A DNA stretch of 12,145 bases from NCBI RefSeq assembly GCF_045124755.1, contig NZ_JBGVMK010000109.1; one strand, written 5' to 3'. This document shows positions 6,956-12,145 of this stretch, in pieces. A program made the position numbers and the translations under genes. The stretch comes from Succinimonas sp045124755 (GTDB lineage Bacteria; Pseudomonadota; Gammaproteobacteria; Enterobacterales; Succinivibrionaceae). The notes beneath the pieces are model-generated. The model saw nothing but the letters and a program-made list of their open reading frames with translations. It was not told the DNA's origin and did not search any database. Numbering within the stretch: the stretch's first letter is position 1; each line of letters opens with the position of its first letter.

Positions 6956-7606
6956 TCATTCAGCGGACGACTTCAGGGAAAGGATCTTTTCCTCTGCCTG
7001 CTTCCGGTACTGACAGCTCTGAGTATCCTGCAGAGAACAGCCGATACTGGCGACATTATGGGCCTCCTGAAAGAGACCGCCCTCATAAAGCAGTCCGGCC
7101 GCCCGTCCGCAGCCCGTCCCCTGTCCGGAAACGCAGCCGATCATCCAGATCTCCGTCATAATCTGCTGCTCGTTCTGCTTCCCGGGATCGCCGGTGTATT
7201 CTTTGATAAGATAGCACAAGGGGGTATTAAGACTCCGGCAGCCCTTTTTAAAAAACACCGAGGCATCTTTACGCACGCTCTCCTTGCGGAAATCCGGGCT
7301 CGTGCCGTCAAGATACATAAGCCCCCGGAACAGGCAGACTGCATGGTAGCCCTTCCCGCAGCCTCTCTCCATATAGTGAGCCGCGGCGTTAAAATTACCG
7401 GTGTCATAGTAGCCCAGGGATGTTTTTATCCAGATCGCAACGGCGTCATCCTGCGAATCCTCCGGCTCCTCTGCTTCTTCCGTAAGCATGAAAATAACAA
7501 TAGCAAACGGCAGAGCAGCCATAAGCAGGCAAAAGATGGTGTGAACCCAGTCGCTGTGTCTGTCAGGGCCGGATTTCCGGCTGTGAAAAAGGTTAAAAAT
7601 GCTCAT
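6956..7606 (-). CDS. Membrane-anchored Sel1-like repeat protein with four CX7C pairs
   Basis: Predicted 216-residue protein. A single membrane segment lies at about 21-42 (VHTIFCLLMAALPFAIVIFML) after a basic N-terminus, implying a periplasmic C-terminal part. From about 60 it holds helical repeats in which each unit ends in two cysteines spaced exactly eight apart: C83/C91, C123/C131, C158/C166 and C190/C198. With YYDTGNFNAAAHYMERGC and KDASVFFKKGC this matches the Sel1-like (SLR) type of Helicobacter cysteine-rich proteins, where each pair locks a helix hairpin by a disulfide. SLR proteins act as protein-binding scaffolds; some Hcp proteins bind cell-wall fragments. The partner here is unknown. 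The ATG at 7606 has AAAGG 9 bases upstream. The gene ends 104 bases before the next gene's start on the same strand; no clear terminator lies between, so co-transcription is possible. Confidence 0.82.
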   Translation of the reverse strand: MSIFNLFHSRKSGPDRHSDWVHTIFCLLMAALPFAIVIFMLTEEAEEPEDSQDDAVAIWIKTSLGYYDTGNFNAAAHYMERGCGKGYHAVCLFRGLMYLDGTSPDFRKESVRKDASVFFKKGCRSLNTPLCYLIKEYTGDPGKQNEQQIMTEIWMIGCVSGQGTGCGRAAGLLYEGGLFQEAHNVASIGCSLQDTQSCQYRKQAEEKILSLKSSAE

Positions 7607-8148
7607 TCCGTGTTACCTTTCGGGGAAAATGCGGAGATTTCTGCGCTGTCATGTACCGGAAGCAAGGCTCATTCATTACCCCTTCGCGCCGGCAAAATCT
7701 GACTGCTTCTTTTTCGGCTGGCGCTTTTCCGCATCGCAGCCGTATCTCCGGGTAAGAGGCAGCGCCTCTGAAAAGGAACCTGCTCTCTCACATATAATAC
7801 CGGAATCTCCCGGATAAAAATGTGCCGATCCCCGCAATCGTAGGGAAGAAGCCGCTCTGTCCGAAATTTTACCGATCCGGATTAGCCTTCAGGGGCATCC
7901 GGCAGCATTGTGAGCCCGGCACTGTTCCAGGCTGCCTCCTTTTCCGCCTTGGGATCGCCCCTTCCCGGGCCAGCCCCCGGCAGGGAAGCCGGTGCCGAAG
8001 CATACAAAGGCATGAACTCCCCGGAATCAGGCCAAAAAAGACAGAGACAGAGCCGGAGCAAAAGAAGCAAATGATAAGCGGAGAGAGAAATGCCGAAAGG
8101 CCTGAATCGAAACCTCCCATAACAGTTTCATTCCCCCGCTGGTTCATT
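7607..8148. other. Gap of about 540 bases; one doubtful small frame
   Basis: No firm gene. A hairpin, AGAGGC-AGC-GCCTCT (7755-7769), lacks a T-run. The minus strand holds a TTG-initiated 62-codon frame at 7882-8070, hydrophobic at its start (LLLLRLCLCLFW) and then Pro/Ala/Gly-rich, ending LTMLPDAPEG. It could be a short secreted peptide or a remnant, but has no ribosome binding site. Longer frames on both strands here look like shadows. Confidence 0.3.
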
Positions 8149-8601
8149 CTATTCCGCCGTAAGATCGCGGTCATAATCGTAGAATTTGTCACTGTATTCA
8201 AAATGCTCCGTGGCTTCGATATCAGGATCTTCTCTGCACAGGTTTACCGTCATTTCAAGTTCGTCAGGCCCTCTGTTATGCTCCCGAAACATCCGATAGA
8301 TGCAGATTTCCGAGGTATGGCCGTCACTGAAGAGGGCCTTCGCCGTGCAATAATGAACACGGTCATATCCGCTGTGCCGCTGCCGGCCCCCCGATATCTG
8401 GCATGAGAGCCCTTCAGTCCGGGAAACTCTCTCGTTCCGGCCATGATTCCGGAGGGCCTGATTTGAGAGATCCGTCAGTGTTTCCGGAAGTCCTATTTCC
8501 GGATTGATTAAAGCAGCGTTGTAACAACCAAGCACACAGGTCAAGATACATAAGACTGCAACTACCGCAAACGCCCATACCGGCGCTCCTTTTTTGGACA
8601 T
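8149..8601 (-). CDS. Small membrane-anchored or lipoprotein of unknown function
   Basis: Predicted 150-residue protein that I do not recognise. The N-terminus, MSKKGAPVWAFAVVAVLCIL, has two Lys then a hydrophobic run to about residue 25, followed by V-L-G-C26, which could be a lipobox or simply the end of a membrane anchor. The remainder is hydrophilic with Cys67, Cys85, Cys100 and Cys122, an even number that would allow two periplasmic disulfides, and a C-terminus rich in Asp, Glu and Tyr (SDKFYDYDRDLTAE). A GGGAG site lies 9 bases before the ATG and a plausible promoter lies just upstream. It is the third exported Cys-containing product in a row on this strand. A shadow frame on the opposite strand covers much of it, but the signal sequence, ribosome binding site and promoter favour this one. 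Confidence 0.62.
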   Translation of the reverse strand: MSKKGAPVWAFAVVAVLCILTCVLGCYNAALINPEIGLPETLTDLSNQALRNHGRNERVSRTEGLSCQISGGRQRHSGYDRVHYCTAKALFSDGHTSEICIYRMFREHNRGPDELEMTVNLCREDPDIEATEHFEYSDKFYDYDRDLTAE

Positions 8602-8630
8602 CCAGGTAAACTCCCGCCGTTAACATCACA

Positions 8631-8658
8631 TTCATATTTTTCAAACAGGCCGGCTCAA
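8631..8658 (-). promoter_or_regulatory. Candidate sigma-70 promoter for the 150-residue protein gene
   Basis: On the minus strand TTGAGC (8653-8658) and TATGAA (8631-8636) are 16 bases apart, each four of six to consensus. The predicted start near 8624 gives a leader of about 22 bases that includes the GGGAG ribosome binding site. Confidence 0.4.
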
Positions 8659-8691
8659 TACAAAGACAGCACAGGCGCGTAAATATGGACT

Positions 8692-8916
8692 CTAAGCCAG
8701 CTCTGCTTTAATCCTGCTGTTTCCGGAGTCGGAGCTTAAAAACTCCGGAACGGCCGCAGGAACTTCCTCCGCCTCATCATAACTGAAATCCTGACCATAT
8801 CCGGGAAAATCAAAGGAATCTTCAGAATCCTGACGGGGAATCAGTCCGGCCGGCTGCCCCAGGTTCTGACAACTGCTGCCTGCCCTGCCATCCCGAAACC
8901 CGGTTCTCTCTGCCCG
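8692..8916 (-). pseudogene. Startless open frame, probable 3' remnant of a lost gene
   Basis: On the minus strand 74 codons are open between a TGA (8917-8919) and a TAG (8692-8694). No ATG, GTG or TTG lies in this frame between them, so it cannot be a normal gene as it stands. Yet the product is strongly protein-like: it contains QDSEDSFDFPGYGQDFSYDE and then AEEVPAAVPEFLSSDSGN, an acidic tail with regular codon use. Upstream of the TGA the same frame reads YFRQLGAMIR, which may be the continuation across a nonsense mutation. I do not recognise the family. The best reading is the decayed C-terminus of a gene whose 5' part has been lost. Confidence 0.4.
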
Positions 8917-8919
8917 TCA

Positions 8920-9163
8920 TCTAATCATCGCGCCCAACTGCCTGAAATAGCATCCTCAGCAGCAGTTTACTTCAGAGATCCCGGCCCGGCAAAACATTCT
9001 CCTGCGGTTACCGGAAAAGGAAAGATTTGATTCTCAAGGCGGTAACGGAAGGGCCTGTCAGAGATGATTGTTAGCAGAGATAATTGCCGGATGGCGTGTG
9101 TCTATGCTAATCCGGTGTCCCTGCTAATCAGCAGCAGGATAAAACGCCGCTTGCGAAATGCAT
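8920..9163. other. Non-coding stretch downstream of the YceG-family gene
   Basis: No gene or clear terminator is visible. Two direct copies of TGCTAATC occur near 9103 and 9123, with an inverted relative (GATTGTTAGCA) near 9067. The repeats are short and may be chance. Confidence 0.3.
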
Positions 9164-10864
9164 TTAAACAATCAGCAAAAGAAGAATGATAATGAAAGGA
9201 ACTGACAGACACCCCAAAAATTTTCCGCAGCACCGCGAACGTAAGTCGGACAGCCGCGGCAGGCGCCTGTTGGGATCAGGAAGCGCCGCCCGGAATGCCG
9301 GGACTTCCAGATCAAACATGTATCCTCCGATCTGATGCGACACTGCCAGGCTGCGGTTAAAATGCCGCTCCGCGCACTGATAGCCGGTGGGCGCAAAAAT
9401 CACCACGTCAAACCCGATCTGACTTAAAAATGCCAGGGTGATGTCATCCTCCAGGGAAAGCGCGGTCTCGCCGGCGGCAATGCAAATCAGCTTGGGGTTC
9501 TTCCTGGTAAAATCAAACCTCTGAATCATCCTGAGGATATCCTTTTCGAGATTCAGGGCCACGGCAATCACGGTATGCTCCATGCCGTTCTCGCCGGTGC
9601 CTTTGATGATCTTCTGATCTATGAGTCTCTGCAGACAGTCCAAAAGGTAATCCTGCACCGGTTCCCTCAAAAAGCCGTACTGATAAGCCTTATGGGATTT
9701 AATCCGGGTCTTCTGAAGCCGGCCGTTAATGAAAAACTCCCTTGTGAATGGCATCAGTTTTTTCCGGGAGGTTCTGGAGAGATGCGGAAAGGCTCTGATT
9801 ACTGCAGTATCCGGGGTAATCAGCTTTCTGATGCTGTCCCAGTATGCATATGCGCTGCCGTCCTTGACGCCGTTTACCACAGCAAAAATCACCGGCAGGG
9901 TCACCGTGCCGTTCCGGACGCTGAAATTAGGCCGGTACTTAAGCTCCTCATCCCACAGGACGGAAATTTCCTCGTATGCGGTTTTGAGAATGAGCGATAC
10001 CGCGCTGGAATACTGCTGATTCCGATAAAGTCCGTCCCCGTACAGAGAGGAGTCCAGATCCCGCTCGGCGTGATAGGATGCGGTGCCCATGGACATGCCT
10101 TCGTCCGGATCCGGGTAGGCGGACACCTCCAGGGATTCGTCATAATGAATCTCGTACAGCAGATGATCCTCAAGACAGCACTTTTTGCGGAGATCCGGGC
10201 AGAAGATGACCACATCAGCCGGGAGCCGGGCCAGAAAACGGCAAAACAAAGTCTCGGCGCTGTCACGGCAGCCCCCCATGTAAAAAAAGCAGCCGATGCG
10301 CAGCGGATCCCCGGACTCAAAAAGGTTCCGGTGATAGTGCCAGAGCCAGCCGATAAGGTAAACACCGCGGCCGGCGATTTTGCTCAGATTCTTCTCCTTC
10401 TGGCTCTCTTCCAGCATTAGCTCCGCAAAGGCCTTACGCGCAAGGCAGCGCAGTTCCCCGGTCAGGAACCCGAAATTCGGCAGAAGTCCGGCAATAAGCT
10501 CCCTGATATTCCGGAAATTTCCTCGGGTAACAGCGTCAATCTCATTGGGGTGCAGCGGGGCGAGGCGGCCGTTCGCGATAACAACCTTTCTTCCGGCTGC
10601 CAGGAGATCCTGCCTGAGGTGATAAAGATCGTCAAGATAGGTAACCCGATCCTCCGCTCCCAGAATTCTCAGGAAGCAGTTGGCAAAAAATCCCGGAACA
10701 GGATACCGGGCGGCGGGATCCTTTCTGATGTCTTTCAGGGGCTTTCCGGAGAGCCAGGCGTTGGTGCAGGGCTTAAGCTGCGGCTTGTCGCCGCAGAGCT
10801 GCTCCAGATCCTTCTGAATGTCCTTCATGCTGTTTTTGATTTTCCTTTCCGTATCGGCATCCAT
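9164..10864 (-). CDS. YceG_bac family protein (Ter-associated 'biosynthetic module' component) with C-terminal hydrophobic tail
   Basis: Predicted 566-residue protein. The core matches the YceG_bac family found beside TerD-type tellurium-resistance genes: RILGAEDRVTYLDDLYHL (66-83), RIGCFFYMGGC (189-199), LPADVVIFCPD (214-224), GTASYHAERDLDSSLYGDGLYRNQQ (within 260-284), LKTAYEEISVLWDEELKYRPNF (293-314) and LPVIFAVVNGVKDG (323-336). The family is predicted, on genomic context, to serve a biosynthetic pathway linked to Ter stress systems; no reaction is proven. The last 17 residues (about 550-566, VPFIIILLLLIV) are a hydrophobic tail without charges after a basic stretch, suggesting tail-anchoring to the membrane, which I do not recall as typical. 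The ATG at 10864 has GGGAG 8 bases upstream. No terD, terC, ATP-grasp or HAD partner gene is in the window, so it seems an orphan here. It is encoded alone, far from its neighbours. Confidence 0.85.
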   Translation of the reverse strand: MDADTERKIKNSMKDIQKDLEQLCGDKPQLKPCTNAWLSGKPLKDIRKDPAARYPVPGFFANCFLRILGAEDRVTYLDDLYHLRQDLLAAGRKVVIANGRLAPLHPNEIDAVTRGNFRNIRELIAGLLPNFGFLTGELRCLARKAFAELMLEESQKEKNLSKIAGRGVYLIGWLWHYHRNLFESGDPLRIGCFFYMGGCRDSAETLFCRFLARLPADVVIFCPDLRKKCCLEDHLLYEIHYDESLEVSAYPDPDEGMSMGTASYHAERDLDSSLYGDGLYRNQQYSSAVSLILKTAYEEISVLWDEELKYRPNFSVRNGTVTLPVIFAVVNGVKDGSAYAYWDSIRKLITPDTAVIRAFPHLSRTSRKKLMPFTREFFINGRLQKTRIKSHKAYQYGFLREPVQDYLLDCLQRLIDQKIIKGTGENGMEHTVIAVALNLEKDILRMIQRFDFTRKNPKLICIAAGETALSLEDDITLAFLSQIGFDVVIFAPTGYQCAERHFNRSLAVSHQIGGYMFDLEVPAFRAALPDPNRRLPRLSDLRSRCCGKFLGCLSVPFIIILLLLIV

Positions 10865-10879
10865 ATCAGAAACTCCCGG

Positions 10880-11324
10880 GAACCGCGTGAAGACAGATTT
10901 TTCCTTATCATGGTATCTTTGTTACATTCTGCCATAGGAAGCGCGCCAGGATAACCCTTTGCATCACCGAAAAGGCTCTCTATGTGAACCTGATTGCGAT
11001 ACTGTCAGGTATCGGTGTCTGTTCTTGTTGCTGATCAGTATTGAAGGAGCCGTCTCTTGCCTGATACCATTCTTTTGGAGCTTTTGTTATACCGGTTCGC
11101 TCATCATATAAAAATCCCACTGATGTCGCATGAGATTATACACCGGCGTCTTGCAGCATAAACACCGACAGCTGCATTAACCATCGGCGCTGCCGGAGCT
11201 GACGGAAGTTTTATCCGGAACAACAGCTGGTATTATCCTGAACCGCAGCGGAATATTTGTCTGGATATCAGGAACCAGGTATCGATATGGAGGGAGACGC
11301 GCCGGCATTGCCTGATGCGTTTTT
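10880..11324. other. Gap of about 445 bases with two short coding-like frames
   Basis: No firm gene. Reading the minus strand from the left-hand coiled-coil gene's terminator toward yceG-like, a 43-residue ATG frame (11177-11308, MPARLPPYRYLVPDIQTN onward) is followed, after frame changes, by a 46-residue GTG frame (10980-11120). Neither has a good ribosome binding site. A perfect TATAAT on the minus strand at 11135-11140 lies 15 bases before the GTG but lacks a good -35. The segment may be a decayed gene. Confidence 0.35.
10980..11120 (-). CDS. Doubtful 46-residue frame, possibly a gene fragment
   Basis: A GTG-initiated frame encodes VGFLYDERTGITKAPKEWYQ and then a Gln/Asp/Pro-rich end (DQQQEQTPIPDSIAIRFT). 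The composition is that of a folded soluble protein rather than random translation, and the frame is also open for three codons before the GTG. No ribosome binding site is seen and no family is recognised. It could be the C-terminal piece of a frameshifted gene whose earlier part is the 11177-11308 frame. Confidence 0.28.
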   Translation of the reverse strand: MGFLYDERTGITKAPKEWYQARDGSFNTDQQQEQTPIPDSIAIRFT

Positions 11325-11374
11325 AAAAATCCCGCCTTCCGGAAGAGAGAGCCAGATAGAGAGAGACGGGACTT
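11325..11374 (-). terminator. Rho-independent terminator of the complete coiled-coil gene
   Basis: On the minus strand AAGTCCCGTC (11365-11374) pairs with GGCGGGATTT (11327-11336), allowing G-U pairs, and ends in a T-run (11325-11329). The loop is long and holds GA-rich repeats and the palindrome CTTCCGGAAG (11336-11345). It starts about 20 bases after the stop at 11394 and is a variant of the terminator at 11954-11991. Confidence 0.7.
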
Positions 11375-11393
11375 CTCTGATGACGAAAAAAAA

Positions 11394-11780
11394 CTAATTC
11401 AAATCTGGCTGATTGGTAAAGGATCTGTTCTCCAGCATTGCTTTTATCTGAGATTGCAAGCCCTTCACGAGATCCTCCAAAGCAAATACTTTGGCCTCTA
11501 ATTCCACCCAGGCCTTTCTTTCCCGTGCAAGCATAGCTTCCGCATCCACCCGGGCTTGCCTTTCCTGCTCAGCAATAGCATCAGATTTCTCCAGAGCCTC
11601 CTCGGCCATTGCCACCTTCTTTTCCATTTCATCGACTTCTGCTTTGTGAAGATCCCTTTCAGTATTAAGCGCCAGCAAGTTTTTATTCACTTTCTTCATA
11701 AATGGTTCCCACAAATTATCATTCCCGAGAAAATCCATGTCCATCCTTATGATATCTTCCATTATACTATCAAAATCCAT
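11394..11780 (-). CDS. Coiled-coil protein of unknown function, member of a tandem gene pair
   Basis: Predicted 128-residue cytoplasmic protein. Residues 1-40 are acidic and Met-rich (MDFDSIMEDIIRMDMDFLGN). From about 40 to 117 the sequence is a nearly unbroken charged helix with heptad-like spacing, including EVDEMEKKVAMAEEALEK and ERQARVDAEAMLARERKAW, so a dimeric or trimeric coiled coil is expected. It ends NQPDLN. No enzyme motif is seen. The ATG at 11780 lacks a good ribosome binding site, so the true start could be the Met at residue 7 or 12. A paralogue lies immediately upstream on the same strand at 614 bases spacing, and each copy has its own terminator. The gene is more AT-rich than the central genes of the window. 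Similar coiled-coil tails occur in Rpn/PD-(D/E)XK proteins, so it may derive from a longer gene, but this is speculation. Confidence 0.65.
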   Translation of the reverse strand: MDFDSIMEDIIRMDMDFLGNDNLWEPFMKKVNKNLLALNTERDLHKAEVDEMEKKVAMAEEALEKSDAIAEQERQARVDAEAMLARERKAWVELEAKVFALEDLVKGLQSQIKAMLENRSFTNQPDLN

Positions 11781-11837
11781 TTCAAAGTAATATCGATAAG
11801 TAAATATTCGTTACATTAGAAAAGTCAGACAAAATCA

Positions 11838-11855
11838 GTCAGCATCCAGGCTGAC
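11838..11855. repeat. Short hairpin upstream of the complete coiled-coil gene
   Basis: GTCAGC (11838-11843) and GCTGAC (11850-11855) form a perfect 6-base stem with a 6-base loop, about 60 bases before the ATG at 11780. CAGTCA also recurs nearby at 11836 and twice more before 11940. It could be an operator or leader hairpin; the role is unknown. Confidence 0.35.
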
Positions 11856-11953
11856 AATGCAAAGCAGTCATAACATTCAATAAAACTCATCTTTAACAAC
11901 GGCAAGATTTCCGGCACCGGCAGAATTCAGTCATTTCTTCTTCGGAATTCATC

Positions 11954-11991
11954 AAAAAAAAATCCCGCCTCCCCAAAGAGAGACGGGACTT
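11954..11991 (-). terminator. Strong Rho-independent terminator of the partial coiled-coil paralogue
   Basis: On the minus strand AAGTCCCGTCTCTC (11978-11991) pairs over 14 positions with 11960-11973 (with G-U pairs), closing a 4-base loop, and runs into nine T (11954-11962). It lies 17 bases after the stop of the partial gene and also insulates the next coiled-coil gene from read-through. Confidence 0.85.
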
Positions 11992-12007
11992 CGCCGATGA
12001 AAAAAAA

Positions 12008-12145
12008 CTAATTCAAAATTGGCTGCCTGGTCATGTATTTTTCCATTAAAGCTGCCAGCTCGTCGTACTTTGATTTCATGTCCTTAAAAGCATTCTCCAA
12101 AGCAAATACTCTGGCATCGGATTCCACCCGGGCCTTTCTTTCCCG
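12008..12145 (-). CDS. Paralogous coiled-coil protein, C-terminal part, cut by window end
   Basis: The minus-strand frame is open from the window edge to a TAG at 12008-12010. The 45 visible residues, RERKARVESDARVFALENAF and then KDMKSKYDELAALMEKYM, ending RQPILN, align with the end of the neighbouring gene (RERKAWVELEAKVFALEDLV, ending NQPDLN). The similarity also holds in DNA: about 51 bases at 12095-12145 are close to identical with 11475-11525, and the last codons match again, while the segment between differs in sequence and is 6 bases longer. The start lies beyond the window. The function is unknown; a tandem array longer than two copies is possible. Confidence 0.78.
   Translation of the reverse strand, partial: RERKARVESDARVFALENAFKDMKSKYDELAALMEKYMTRQPILN

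Noticed and set aside
6887..7702. 271-codon plus-strand frame
   Set aside because: It covers the SLR gene in antisense; the minus strand has the regular CX7C repeats, a membrane segment and a ribosome binding site.
7755..7769. AGAGGC/GCCTCT hairpin as a terminator
   Set aside because: No T-run follows on either strand.
7869..8201. 110-codon minus-strand frame
   Set aside because: It overlaps the 3' end of the 150-residue gene in another frame and has no supported start; kept only as part of the gap description.
7822..8406. 194-codon plus-strand frame running from the gap into the 150-residue gene
   Set aside because: No ribosome binding site or domain; its second half is antisense to a frame with signal sequence and promoter.
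9575..10420. 281-codon plus-strand frame
   Set aside because: It is antisense to the YceG-family gene, which has family motifs, a ribosome binding site and an intact frame.
11838..11940. Repeated CAGTCA words as a possible CRISPR or iteron array
   Set aside because: The words are too short, irregularly spaced, and no spacers or replication gene are present.

Overview
The window looks like an accessory segment from a Gram-negative, probably gut-associated bacterium. The Gram-negative call rests on a DUF4105 protein with a C-terminal beta-barrel-like half ending in Phe, a lipoprotein, and several proteins with Sec signals or single membrane anchors. The combination of BspA-like repeats, Sel1-like repeats and a DUF4105 protein would suit an anaerobic gammaproteobacterium such as the Succinivibrionaceae, but that is an inference. 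No rRNA, tRNA, CRISPR array or core metabolic gene was seen. Most reliable genes lie on the minus strand, are separated by wide gaps, and do not form one operon.

Layout. 1-288 (+) is the 3' end of an IS200/IS605-type tnpB. 352-1896 (+) encodes a lipoprotein with about eleven BspA/DUF285 repeats. 2236-3936 (-) encodes a DUF4105 (Lnb-type periplasmic domain) protein that converges on it. 4232-5140 and 5133-5555 (-) form a two-gene HipA-like toxin-antitoxin module, with an XRE antitoxin overlapping a small kinase, and with a visible promoter and candidate operator. 5640-6098 has no convincing gene but holds coding-like fragments. 6099-6851, 6956-7606 and 8149-8601 (-) encode three exported or membrane-anchored cysteine-containing proteins: one with an internal duplication, one with four CX7C Sel1-like repeats, and one unknown. 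8692-8916 (-) is a long open frame without a start codon, probably a gene remnant. 9164-10864 (-) encodes a YceG_bac-family protein of the tellurium-associated 'biosynthetic module', with an added hydrophobic tail. 10980-11308 (-) holds two short coding-like frames. 11394-11780 (-) encodes a coiled-coil protein followed by a terminator; a second copy of gene plus terminator starts at 11954 and runs off the window.

How the parts relate. The clear functional unit is the HipA-like pair, which is translationally coupled and probably autoregulated from an inverted repeat just downstream of its -10 box. The tandem coiled-coil/terminator units are the clearest recent duplication: the C-terminal codons and an upstream block are conserved at the DNA level, while the segment between them has diverged. 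The three small exported proteins share strand, size class and cysteine content, but the sequence does not show that they work together. The IS end, the remnant frames and the AT-rich ends of the window suggest an actively rearranging region.
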